This document shows positions 36,765 to 48,544 of a stretch of 64,000 nucleotides of DNA, piece by piece (the first letter of the stretch is position 1; each line of letters starts with the position of its first letter). This DNA is from Ridgeia piscesae. Taxonomy: Eukaryota > Annelida > Polychaeta > Sabellida > Siboglinidae. The notes below the pieces were generated by a model. It had not been told where the DNA came from and did not search any database. It saw only the letters and a list, made by a program, of their open reading frames with translations. Location of the stretch: positions 1-64,000 of the forward strand of contig JAODUO010000428.1 in the NCBI GenBank assembly GCA_025642075.2, read 5' to 3'. The translations under genes and the position numbers were made by a program.

Positions 36765-38835
36765 GGGCAGTTATAGCCTCCAAGTACAGGGGGTACTTGG
36801 AACAGATGAGGGCAGTTAGAGCCTCCAAGTACAGGGGGTACTTGGAACAGATGAGGGCAGTTATAGCCTCCAAGTACAGGGGGTACTTGGAGCAGATGAG
36901 GGCAGTTATAGCCTCCAAGTACAGGGGGTACTTGGAACAGTTGAGGGCAGTTAGAGCCTCCAAGTACAGGGTGTACTTGGAACAGATGAGGGCAGTTAGA
37001 GCCTCCAAGTACAGGGGGTACTTGGAACAGATGAGGGCAGTTATAGCCTCCAAGTACAGGGGGTACTTGGAGCAGATGAGGGCAGTTAGAGCCTCCAAGT
37101 ACAGGGGGTACTTGGAACAGTTGAGGGCAGTTATAGCCTCCAAGTACAGGGGGTACTTGGAACAGATGAGGGCAGTTAGAGCCTCCAAGTACAGGGGGTA
37201 CTTGGAACAGTTGAGGGCAGTTAGAGCCTCCAAGTACAGGGGGTACTTGGAACAGTTGAGGGCAGTTATAGCCTCCAAGTACAGGGGGTACTTGGAACAG
37301 TTGAGGGCAGTTATAGCCTCCAAGTACAGGGGGTACTTGGAACAGTTGAGGGCAGTTAGAGCCCCCAAGTACAGGGGGTACTTGGAACAGTTGAGGGCAG
37401 TTAGAGCCTCCAAGTACAGGGGGTACTTGGAACAGTTGAGGGCAGTTATAGCCTCCAAGTACAGGGGGTACTTGGAACAGTTGAGGGCAGTTATAGCCTC
37501 CAAGTACAGGGGGTACTTGGAACAGTTGAGGGCAGTTAGAGCCTCCAAGTACAGGGGGTACTTGGAACAGATGAGGGCAGTTAGAGCCTCCAAGTACAGG
37601 GGGTACTTGGAACAGATTTAGGGCAGTTAGAGCCTCCAAGTACAGGGGGTACTTGGAACAGTTGAGGGCAGTTATAGCCTCCAAGTACAGGGGGTACTTG
37701 GAACAGTTGAGGGCAGTTAGAGCCTCCAAGTACAGGGGGTACTTGGAACAGTTGAGGGCAGTTAGAGCCTCCAAGTACAGGGGGTACTTGGAACAGATGA
37801 GGGCAGTTAGAGCCTCCAAGTACAGGGGGTACTTGGAACAGATGAGGGCAGTTAGAGCCTCCAAGTACAGGGGGTACTTGGAACAGATGAGGGCAGTTAG
37901 AGCCTCCAAGTACAGGGGGTACTTGGAACAGATGAGGGCAGTTAGAGCCTCCAAGTACAGGGGGTACTTGGAACAGATGAGGGCAGTTAGAGCCTCCAAG
38001 TACAGGGGGTACTTGGAACAGATGAGGGCAGTTAGAGCCTCCAAGTACAGGGGGTACTTGGAACAGATGAGGGCAGTTAGAGCCTCCAAGTACAGGGGGT
38101 ACTTGGAGCAGATGAGGGCAGTTAGAGCCTCCAAGTACAGGGGGTACTTGGAGCAGATGAGGGCAGTTAGAGCCTCCAAGTACAGGGGGTACTTGGAACA
38201 GATGAGGGCAGTTAGAGCCTCCAAGTACAGGGGGTACTTGGAACAGATGAGGGCAGTTAGAGCCTCCAAGTACAGGGGGTACTTGGAGCAGATGAGGGCA
38301 GTTAGAGCCCCAAGTACAGGGGGTACTTGGAACAGATGAGGGCAGTTAGAGCCTCCAAGTACAGGGGGTACTTGGAACAGATGAGGGCAGTTATAGCCTC
38401 CAAGTACAGGGGGTACTTGGAACAGATGAGGGCAGTTAGAGCCTCCAAGTACAGGGGGTACTTGGAACAGATGAGGGCAGTTAGAGCCTCCAAGTACAGG
38501 GGGTACTTGGAGCAGATGGGGAGGAGCTAGGGGTTTCAGAGGGGGGAACTCCAAGTACAGGGGGTACTTGGAGCAGATGAGGGCAGTTAGAGCCCCCAAG
38601 TACAGGGGGTACTTGGAGCAGATGAGGGCAGTTAGAGCCTCCAAGTACAGGGGGTACTTGGAGCAGATGAGGGCAGTTAGAGCCTCCAAGTACAGGGGGT
38701 ACTTGGAACAGATGAGGGCAGTTAGAGCCTCCAAGTACAGGGGGTACTTGGAACAGATGAGGCCAGTTAGAGCCTCCACGTACAGGTGCTACTTGGAGCA
38801 GATGAGGGCAGTTAGAGCATCCAAGTACATTTTCC
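36765..38835. repeat. 45-bp hairpin minisatellite (about 46 units)
   Basis: Unit with GCCTCCAAGTACAGGGGGTA then CTTGGAACAGATGAGGGCAG and TTAGA. CCAAGTAC and GTACTTGG are an 8-bp perfect inverted repeat in every unit. The 45-bp length leaves frames open on both strands (up to 687 codons). Both edges keep a diverged TACAGGTGCTACT form, likely ancestral. Confidence 0.96.
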
Positions 38836-39479
38836 CCATTCATGTACACATTTTAGCTCTGTGCTGTAGCATTACTGGATTTACGTGAAAGTGTAAATTT
38901 ATAATTAGCCCCAGTAGGTGGCAGTGTTTTGCCCTTGTGGTGGTGATTGGTGAAACTGTATTTCCACTCACACTGGATGGCTAACAGTGCCACCTACTGG
39001 GATGTTTATGATGAACGGCTGATGTTGGTATTTACTCGCTCGTAGTTTGAAGCAAACGTAAACTGGCTGGTCTTCTGCGTATGTTTCCTGTGTTAGTCTC
39101 GGTTGTGGTTGTATCGACTGACTACAGTGGTGCCCTCTATTGGTTTGCTATATTTGAGCAGTTCCGTTGACTCGATACATGTGTTGCTGTTCGGACAGCT
39201 TGACTTGTCACATGAATCGATGCGAAAAAAATTTCTGCGATTACACAGATATCGCACATTGCAATATTTCTATTTCAACCGGGAATTGCTAGACTAAGAT
39301 TTGATAAATAATGGTGGCTACTGTGGCCGTTGTCATGGGAATGGGTGGAATTAGACGTATTGATCCTCGCTAAAGGTGTACTTACAGGTCATGTGGCTAC
39401 ATTGCTACTTTTGTAGCAGAAGATAATGTCAGCTGGAGTGACACTCGACACAGCGGTCCCTAGATACTGTGACACTACA
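38836..39479. other. Low-copy intronic DNA
   Basis: Holds two facing CTCF-like motifs (38911-38924 and 38987-39000) and a third weaker one (39130-39143). No gene is recognised. Confidence 0.5.
38911..39000. promoter_or_regulatory. Facing pair of CTCF-like motifs / 90-bp inverted repeat
   Basis: CCAGTAGGTGGCAG (+, 38911-38924) and CCAGTAGGTGGCAC (-, 38987-39000) both fit the CTCF core CCASYAGRKGGCRS at all 14 positions. They form about 18-bp inverted ends of a 90-bp segment, so a small inverted-repeat transposon is an alternative. No target duplication is clear. Confidence 0.45.
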
Positions 39480-39772
39480 CAAGGGGTCAGACCACATTAA
39501 GTCATTGCACAGGGGTCAGACCACATTAAGTCATTGCACAGGGGTCAGACCACATTTAAGTCATTGCACAGGGGTCAGACCACATTAAGTCATTGCACAG
39601 GGGTCAGACCACATTAAGTCATTGCACAGGGGTCAGACCACATTAAGTCATTGCACAGGGGTCAGACCACATTAGTCATTGCACAGGGGTCAGACCACAT
39701 TAAGTCATTGCACAGGGGTCAGACCACATTAAGTCATTGCACAGGGGTCAGACCACATTAAGTCATTGCACA
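39480..39772. repeat. 29-bp minisatellite (10 units)
   Basis: Unit with CACAGGGGTCAGACCACATT and AAGTCATTG. Confidence 0.95.
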
Positions 39773-40274
39773 AGGGGGAGGGAGAGGGAGAAGGGTTGTT
39801 ATGATAAATGTCCAAGCATTTCACTCAGTCCATTGGGTTGGTGAAAACTAAACTCAAAGGTCTTGCATTTTATTAATCAGTATTTTATATTTTCCTCAAT
39901 TATTAAATTTAAGAACGTTGTGTCAATTAGTTAACGTGTAATTTTGTTTTTCTTCTGGGAAATGTAACTAGGGGTGGAGGGGGTTTGTTTGTTCTTGTGC
40001 TTTGAATGTGTCCAGTCATTTATCACCTGGTCCAGTAGACCCAGGGTTTGCTCTCTGCTGCTCCACCATAGCCAATGACCTGGCTCTAGGACACTTCAGG
40101 GTTGACTGACTTCAGGGGTTGACTGACTTCAGGGGTTGACTGACTTCAGGGGTTGACTCAAAAGTAGCTGCTGGTAACAGACCGCAGTGAAACGTTACTT
40201 TCACTTTGATGAGTTTCTTCCTTCCTGTATCTTCTCACACTTCCTCGGTTCTATCTCTAACGTCTCGTGTTTGA
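39773..40274. other. Low-copy intronic DNA
   Basis: Contains a 17-bp repeat (GACTTCAGGGGTTGACT, three copies, about 40103-40155). Otherwise nothing recognised. Confidence 0.5.
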
Positions 40275-42478
40275 CATGGTCTGTTTTGTGTCATCTGACA
40301 TAGTCTGTTTTGTGTCATCTGACATAGTCTGTTTTGTGTCATCTGACATGGTCTGTTTTGTGTCATCTGACATAGTCTGTTTTGTGTCATCTGACATAGT
40401 CTTTGTATTGAAAGTGTTTTGTATCATCTGACATAGTCTGTTTTGTGTCATCTGACATAGTCTGTTTTGTATCATCTGACATAGTCTGTTTTGTGTCATC
40501 TGACATAGTCTGTTTTGTGTCATCTGACATAGTCTGTTTTGTATCATCTGACATAGTCTGTTTTGTGTCATCTGACATAGTCTGTTTTGTGTCATCTGAC
40601 ATAGTCTGTTTTGTGTCATCTGACATGTCTGTTTTGTGTCATGACATAGTCTTTTTGTGTCATCTGACATAGTCTGTTTTGTGTCATCTGACATAGTCTG
40701 TTTTGTGTCACTGACATAGTCTGTTTTGTGTCATCTGACATAGTCTGTTTTGTGTCATCTGACATAGTCTGTTTTGTGTCATCTGACATAGTCTGTTTTG
40801 TGTCATCTGACATAGTCTGTTTTGTGTCATCTGACATGTCTGTTTTGTGTCATCTGACATAGTCTGTTTTGTGTCATCTGACATAGTCTGTTTTGTGTCA
40901 TCTGACATAGTCTGTTTTGTGTCATCTGACATAGTCTGTTTTGTGTCATCTGACATAGTCTGTTTTGTGTCATCTGACATGGTCTGTTTTGTGTCACCTG
41001 ACATAGTCTGTTTTGTGTCATCTGACATAGTCTGTTTTGTGTCATCTGACATAGTCTGTTTTGTGTCATCTGACATAGTCTGTTTTGTGTCATCTGACAT
41101 GGTCTGTTTTGTGTCACTGACATAGTCTGTTTTGTGTCATCTGACATAGTCTGTTTTGTGTCATCTGACATAGTCTGTTTTGTGTCATCTGACATGGTCT
41201 GTTTTGTGTCATCTGACATAGTCTGTTTTGTGTCATCTGACATAGTCTGTTTTGTGTCATCTGACATAGTCTGTTTTGTGTCATCTGACATGTCTGTTTT
41301 GTGTCATCTGACATAGTCTGTTTTGTGTCATCTGACATAGTCTGTTTTGTGTCATCTGACATAGTCTGTTTTGTGTCATCTGACATAGGGCTGTTTTGTG
41401 TCATCTGACATAGTCTGTTTTGTGTCATCTGACATAGTCTGTTTTGTGTCATCTGACATAGTCTGTTTTGTGTCATCTGACATAGTCTGTTTTGTGTCAT
41501 CTGACATAGTCTGTTTTGTGTCATCTGACATAGTCTGTTTTGTGTCATCTGACATAGTCTGTTTTGTGTCATCTGACATAGTCTGTTTTGTGTCATCTGA
41601 CATGGTCTGTTTTGTGTCATCTGACATAGTCTGTTTTGTGTCATCCTGACATAGTCTGTTTTGTGTCATCTGACAGTCTGTTTTTTCAGACATGTCTGTT
41701 TTGTGTCATCTGACATAGTCTGTTTTGTGTCATCTGACATGGTCTGTTTTGTGTCATCTGACATAGTCTGTTTTGTGTCATCTGACATAGTCTGTTTTGT
41801 GTCATCTGACATAGTCTGTTTTGTGTCATCTGACATAGTCTGTTTTGTGTCATCTGACATAGTCTGTTTTGTGTCATCTGACATAGTCTGTTTTGTGTCA
41901 TCTGACATGGTCTGTTTTGTGTCATCCGACATAGTCTGTTTTGTGTCATCCGACATAGTCTGTTTTGTGTCATCTGACATAGTCTGTTTTGTGTCATCTG
42001 ACATAGTCTGTTTTGTGTCATCTGACATAGTCTGTTTTGTGTCAGTCTTTGATCGATGGTCTGTTTTGTGTCATCCGACATAGTCTGTTTTGTGTCATCT
42101 GACATAGTCTGTTTTGTGTCATCTGACATGGTCTGTTTTGTGTCATCCGACATGGTCTGTTTTGTGTCATCCGACATAGTCTGTTTTGTGTCATCTGACA
42201 TAGTCTGTTTTGTGTCATCTGACATAGTCTGTTTTGTGTCATCTGACATAGTCTGTTTTGTGTCATCTGACATGGTCTGTTTCGTGTCATCCGACATAGT
42301 CTGTTTTGTGTCATCTGACATAGTCTGTTTTGTGTCATCTGACATAGTCTGTTTTGTGTCTTCTGACATGGTCTGTTTTGTGTCTTCTGACATGGTCTGT
42401 TTTGTGTCATCCGACATGGTCTGTTTCGTGTCATCCGACATGGTCTCTGTTTCATGACATCTGACATGGTCTGTTTCA
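40275..42478. repeat. 24-bp minisatellite (about 91 units)
   Basis: Unit with TCTGTTTTGTGTCATCTGAC and ATAG/ATGG. Eight codons long, hence the apparent SDDTKQTM peptide on the minus strand. CCGAC variants cluster at 41925-42450 and interruptions occur at 40405, 41685 and 42046. Confidence 0.96.
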
Positions 42479-42844
42479 TCTGGTTGAGAAGCACATATTC
42501 AGTAGTGTCATGTGTGACTGCAGTGTCAGTGTCTGTGTCAGATGTTGATGGTGATGTTGCGTAGTAGAGACCACAACGAGTGCAGTGACTCAGTGAGTCC
42601 AGTCCACTCATCACTGATGACCGTGTTTTCACATTTGATGTAATCAAATTCGTAGAAACACATCTGCAGCAGGCACATGTTAATGGAGTTGATATTTCTA
42701 CAACCTAACCAGTTGCTTAACAAACACTTTCATCTACACAACCTGTATGTCAGCTTTCACCATCTACAGCGGCAAGGAATTGTACAGGTTCAAACAGCTT
42801 GTTCTTGTTAACTTAAGCCGGTGCGGCATTTTTCAGTTGCTGCA
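42479..42844. other. Low-copy intronic DNA
   Basis: Nothing recognised. Confidence 0.5.
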
Positions 42845-43195
42845 TCAAGTCGGTTGGAGTAAGCCCCAGTTGATGTGAAAGCACCATCTTACGTCTGTTG
42901 GAGTAAGTTCCGGTTGTGAAAGCACCATCTTAAGTCTGTTGGAGTAAGTTCCGGTTGTGAAAGCACCATCTTAAGTCTGTTGGAGTAAGTTCCGGTTGTG
43001 AAAGCACCATCCTAAGTCTGTTGGAGTAAGTTCCGGTTGTGAGAGCACTATCTTACGTCTGTTGGAGTAAGTCCCGGTTGTGAAAGCACCATCTTAAGTC
43101 TGTTGGAGTAAGTTCCGGTTGTGAAAGCACCATCCTAAGTCTGTTGGAGTAAGTCCCGGTTGTGAAAGCACCATCTTAAGTCTGTTGGAGTAGGT
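42845..43195. repeat. 41-bp repeat (about 8.5 units)
   Basis: Unit with GTCTGTTGGAGTAAGTTCCG and GTGAAAGCACCATC. Each unit has an AGTAAGT donor-like word (GGAG|TAAGT, weak). Confidence 0.93.
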
Positions 43196-43382
43196 CATGG
43201 TGCTCAGATCAGTGGAGTGGAATAGGTTAACGAATTAGCCTTATTAAGAAATGTAGGCGTTTATTTAAATCACTGAAAGGATTTACATTGGTCATTAGAT
43301 CTGTGTCAGTTGTTTGCATATTTACAATATGTATAACTAATAATTTACTTGCGTCTTATCATTAAGAACTGTTATATTAATT

Positions 43383-43383
<1 letters not shown>

Positions 43384-43434
<51 letters not shown>

Positions 43435-43435
43435 G

Positions 43436-43477
<42 letters not shown>

Positions 43478-43525
43478 AGTAACTGTTAAAAAATTTTAAT
43501 TCAGACTAAGACTGTTCTTAATAAT

Positions 43526-43580
<55 letters not shown>
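43384..43580. repeat. Three TA microsatellite runs
   Basis: (TA)n at 43386-43432, 43438-43472 and 43530-43575, separated by short AT-rich linkers. Cruciform-prone. Confidence 0.93.
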
Positions 43581-45375
43581 TTATAATTATGAAACATATC
43601 TACATGTATCTTCTTCTCCCAACTATTGCCTGGTCCGTCACAGGGTGTTAGAAGTCTGGTATTCATTGACATATCTTGATTTTGTAAAAATACAATTAAA
43701 AAATCCTCTAATATGCTGTGTTTCAAAACCTCACACGTAGTAATCAAAGCAAGAGTTCACTGAGCTGTGCCAGTGACACTCCCTGGACCCACCCCCACCC
43801 CACCCCCACCCCAGCTGGCTGTCATCCTTCAGCCTGCACCAGTGGCTGTCATATTCAAAGTCTCACCTTAGAAGTGAACTAAACTTGTCCATCAATCAGC
43901 CCAAGTCTATCATTAACTCCAATTTGTATTCATTTGGTCCCTAGTTGGGGTTGTCAGAGGGGTTGATGGATGGGGCAACTCCCGTCTGGCACCAGCCCTG
44001 TCTCTCCCTATCTTTCTTGAAGGGTGGGGAACAGCCATGGACACTACACTGGGTTCAGCTTTCTGATTTTCATTTGAAATCATCCATGAATTGAATCCAA
44101 GTTATAATTGATCTGACCTGTCTTTATTTCTCTGACCACATGTAGTCTTGTGTCATTCGGTCAGCTGTATCACGTAAGAGAAATTCTCCCGAGGTACCAG
44201 TGGTCAGTCTTTGTCATCAGTCCCAGTTAGTTTGTCACTCAGATTGACACTTGTGACAGTCATCAGAACACGTAAATATGTACATCATTAAAAGATTAAC
44301 ATTTCTAACAGATCCACTGTAAAATCAAATTTGATACAGCAGCCGTATTTCTAACAAAATAACTAAATCTGTACCAAATATGGAAAGTCTCTCCCTTTCA
44401 AAGAGAGACCCGGTGTCAATCAAGAGAGACTGGACTACAGGATGGTCTCTCTAGAGAGGCTCTGCTGCTGGTCCAAGTCCAGTTATTTATAGATAACATA
44501 CAACTGACTCTAGGTTCAAGTCCAGTTATTCATAGATAACATAGATCCGACTCTTGTTGTAAATATGTGACTGTTACTTTTAAACCTGTCCAACTGTGTG
44601 GTTTCACTTGTCACGCCTGCTGCCAGTGACAGCCTGGGAGGACTGCTCTGGTGAGACGGTCCCTGTCAGGAGCCGGAAGCACATTTAGTTTCCACTGAAT
44701 CATCCAGTGGTTTTGGAGCGTTTATTGGGGTCAATTAAGGTAGAGTTGGGAGCAGGTGAAGTCGTCCTTCCCTCTCCCTTCCCTTCCCTGCTGATCCCAA
44801 CATAACCTGTGGTATTTACTAAGGCAGTCAGCCAGGGATGATTGGGGAGATTTATGGCTCTCCCACCCAAGGCCTCCCACTACAACTGGGCAGTGGTTCT
44901 GGGAGCCAGGGAAAGCGGCCAGGCTCCCTGGAGGAAGTATGACCCGTCTCACCAGGGCTGCCCACATAGATGGGGTCAGACCACCATTTCACTTCCTGGT
45001 TTATGTGCTATATACCTAGGTGAAGTTGAGGTGGATCCAAAATCGAGGTTTTGTGCACGCTGAAGGTTTATTTTGAGAAAGGTGAAAGGGCTCAGTTGTA
45101 GCTGTGGATACTTCGCCTGTCACCTGCACCTTGAGAGTCTCACTGCTGCCTGGCAGTGTGTGTGTGTTTACTGTGATATATTGATGTATTGATATATTGA
45201 TGTGTTGCTGCTGTCACGCAGTGCCTTTCTCTTTCGGTAGATGTCACATTAAAATTGATATCGTGAATTAATCCGACCAATCTTGAGTACCTTTGGTAGG
45301 TCAACCAGGAAAAAAATCAGTTGCTAGATTAGACCAGCTGCATCAGATAACTGATGGTTACATTGCAGTCATGTA
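43581..45375. other. Low-copy intronic DNA
   Basis: Includes a CCCCACCCCCA tract (43787-43814) and two copies of TCCAGTTATTxATAGATAAC (about 44479 and 44520). No gene is recognised. Confidence 0.5.
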
Positions 45376-45460
45376 ATGATGGTGATGGTGATGGTGATGG
45401 TGATGGTGATGGTGATGGTGATGGTGATGGTGATGGTGATGGTGATGGTGATGGTGATGA
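45376..45460. repeat. GATGGT hexanucleotide array
   Basis: About 14 copies of GATGGT. This explains the apparent poly-His and Met-Val peptides. Confidence 0.96.
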
Positions 45461-45627
45461 CGACGATGCATGACTTTCACACACCAGTTGTGAGACCACA
45501 TCTTTTCAACCCTGATGTATTTCTCAATTCCTCTTACAACCTCATTTCCTCCTACACCTCTTCGCTTCTCACATACTCCTACGCCTCCCACTTCCTCCTA
45601 CGCTTCTCACATACTTTAATTTAACTG

Positions 45628-46480
45628 TAGCACTCAGCTAGAGCTTGTAGCATCCCGTTGGAGCCTGAAGCACTCTGCTAGAGCCTGTAGCACCCTGTTA
45701 GAGCCTGTAGCACCCTGTTAGAGCCTACAGCACCCTGTTAGAGCCTGTAGCACCCTGTTAGAGCCTGTAGCACCCTGTTAGACCCTGTAGCACCCTGTTA
45801 GAGCCTACAACACCCTGTTAGAGCCTGTAGCACTCTGTTAGAGCCTGGAGCACTCTGTTAGAGCCTGTAGCATCCCGTTACAACCTGGAGCACTCTGTTA
45901 GAGCCTGTAGCACACTGTTAGAGCCTGTAGCACTCTGTTACAGCATGAAGCACTCTGTTAGAGCATGTAGCACTCTGTTAGAGCCTGTAGCACCCTGTAC
46001 CACACTGTTAGAGCCTGTAGCACCCTGTTAGAGCCTGTAGCATCCCGTTACAGCCTGGAGCACTCTGCTAGAGCTTGTAGTACTCTGTTAGAGCCTGTAG
46101 CATCCCGTTACAGCCTGGAGCACTCTGCTAGAGCTTGTAGCACTCTGTTAGAGCCTGTAGCACCCTGTTAGAGCCTGTAGCATCCCGTTACAGCCTGGAG
46201 CACTCTGTTAGAGCATGTAGCACACTGTTAGAGCCTGTAGCACTCTGTTACAACCTGAAGCACTCTGTTAGAGCATGTAGCACTCTGTTAGAGCCTGTAG
46301 CACCCTGTTAGAGCCTGTAGCATCCCGTTACAGCCTGGAGCACTCTGCTAGAGCTTGTAGTACTCTGTTAGAGCCTGTAGCACTCTGTTAGAGCCTGTAG
46401 CACCCTGTTAGAGCCAGTAGCACTATGCTAGAGCCTGTAGCACCATGGTAGAACCTCTAGCACTGTGCTAGAGTCTGTAG
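45628..46480. repeat. 20-bp minisatellite (about 42 units)
   Basis: Unit AGCCTGTAGCACCCTGTTAG with many variants (ACTCTG, ATCCCG, CAGCCTGGAG). Blocks of variant order recur around 46040, 46100 and 46320, showing block duplication. Confidence 0.94.
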
Positions 46481-46774
46481 GGGCTGTAGACAGAGCCAGC
46501 TGTCCACCTGGTGGTGGAGGCACAGTGTTTAACAGCCAGCCCAGACGCCCAGCTGGATGATTGGATGGCTGGCCCCTCACCATCTCACACCTGGCACTAC
46601 TGGAGAGCAATCAGCTGTATTCAGCTAAGTCCAATTACTTGCCCAGGCTATGCAGTGACCCACTGGTCATTGGTCAGTATGGAAGTGCATGGTCAAAGAC
46701 TTGGAGATTATTTCAGTAACACTGGACATTACGGCATATTAGTGGAATGATCTTTATTACATACAAATGTGTGG
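46481..46774. other. Low-copy intronic DNA
   Basis: Nothing recognised. Confidence 0.5.
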
Positions 46775-47240
46775 GAGGGGGTAGTCATGATGTCTACTGT
46801 CTACAAGGGGAGGGGGTAGTCATGATATCTACTGTCTACAAGGGGAGGGGGTAGTCATGATGTCTACAAGGGGAGGGGGTAGTCATGATGTCTACTGTCT
46901 ACAAGGGGAGGGGGTAGTCATGATGTCTACTGTCTACAAGGGGAGGGGGTAGTCATGATGTCTACTGTCTACAAGGGGAGGGGGTAGTCATGATGTCTAC
47001 AAGGGGAGGGGGTAGTCATGATGTCTACTGTCTACAAGGGGAGGGGGTAGTCATGATGTCTACTGTCTACAAGGGGAGGGGGTAGTCATGATGTCTACAA
47101 GGGGAGGGGGTAGTCATGATGTCTACAAGGGGAGGGGGTAGTCATGATGTCTACAAGGGGAGGGGGTAGTCATGATGTATTCTGTCTACAAGGGGGAGGG
47201 GGTAGTCATGATGTCTACTGTCTACAAGGGGAGGGGATAG
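46775..47240. repeat. 34/24-bp minisatellite (about 14 units)
   Basis: GGGGAGGGGGTAGTCATGAT followed by GTCTAC, with or without ACTGTCTAC. The two unit lengths alternate irregularly. Confidence 0.93.
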
Positions 47241-48544
47241 TGACATCTGTGGCATATGTGGAGGGGTTTGACTGTCTTTACGGTTGTTCTGAGAATCAGA
47301 GCACAATTTTGTCATTAAGTCTATTTGTCATTAAATCTATTTGTCGTTAAGTCTCACATTTGTCAACATGTCAACGCCTTGTAGACAGGTGACACCACCG
47401 TTGACTGCATGGCGCCATTCTTCACCAGCCCTCCCAGTCTGCCCTCCACCCCACCAGTCTGCCCTCCACCTCTTACTGGGCAACTGGTCTGCCCCACCCT
47501 CCCTGTTCCACAGGGCGAAGGTTTTTATCCCCACTTGTCTCACTGATACCTAGAAGTTGGTGTATGTGAGTGGTTTAAGACATGATCTCAGATAAAACAG
47601 GGTAGGGTTGCGCAGGGTGATAAGGGGTAAGAGGCGAACATGTTTTGACACTAAAGTGTGCCTGCTGCTGGGACGGAGGGGAGGATTCATTTTGAGAAAT
47701 GAGACGGGAAGATAACTGAAACATTGGCTGTTTGACTTTAGTTGGAAGGGTAGAGAGGATGTGTGTGGGGAAGGATGGGGGCTGTTGTCAAGGCCACTGT
47801 GGTTTGCCATAAGGAAAGAGAGAAATAAAACACTTGGAGAAGCCACGGGTTGACATTCAGTGATGTTGGCGTTGCTGTTACTTGTCATCTGTGAAGTTGA
47901 GAGTCCAGTATTGGTCACAGTGGTGACAACACCTGAACAAGGTGAACTTCTCGCCTTATTGTTGTGTAAACATATTTCTTGTCAACGGCACTACCATTGC
48001 CATGGCACAAACATACGATTCATGAAAAACTAATTTGTCACATCAGTAGTTTTAGCGGCAAGACACAGGATGTGATTTTGAACTGGTCATGTAGATGCTT
48101 CCAAGAATCCTGATTGGTTTGTGATGTGGGTCCCACCAGTGACTGTCCCTTTGTGACTGTCATTGCGAGCTGCCGTCTTGTCATGTCACATTGTTGGCAG
48201 TTGTCACAAACAGTTTCAAGATCATTGTAGAAAGATGTATTTTGTAACACAAGTGGCTCAGTGTTGTAGGTTGACAAGAGTCACAAGACACACATTAACA
48301 TGATCAGGCTGAATCCACATCTGAAGCAAATAAATTAAACAAAGCTGACAGATAGTTACCATGTCACAATAACCCTTTAAATTAAGCCGATGGATAGCCA
48401 AAATGTTAGCATGTACTGCTGTACAGGCGTTTGTTGCCTGGCAACCTTTCACGAAATAGCACTAACCCCCACCAGCTGATGCAATATACCATTTGTGCAG
48501 CAAACACTGTATTGTGTATATAGAAGTTGGGTTTGTGCATCCGA
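47241..48544. other. Low-copy intronic DNA
   Basis: Non-tandem. A 122-codon minus-strand open frame (47550-47918) has no recognisable domain. I see nothing annotatable. Confidence 0.45.

Noticed and set aside
36700..36775. Complete tRNA gene
   Set aside because: Only a B-box or T-arm-like motif; no acceptor stem, anticodon arm or A box could be assembled.
36716..38779. 687-codon minus-strand open frame resembling leucine-rich repeats (LEALTALICSKYPLY)
   Set aside because: The 45-bp unit length keeps frames open on both strands. There is no start or splice context, a frame change occurs inside, and it overlaps an intron of the furin-like gene.
40257..42647. SDDTKQTM octapeptide repeat frames
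   Set aside because: 24-bp unit gives open frames on both strands. Interruptions and frame changes are not in multiples of three.
47550..47918. 122-codon minus-strand frame in low-copy DNA
   Set aside because: No domain, no start context and no splice evidence; length is within chance for this much sequence.
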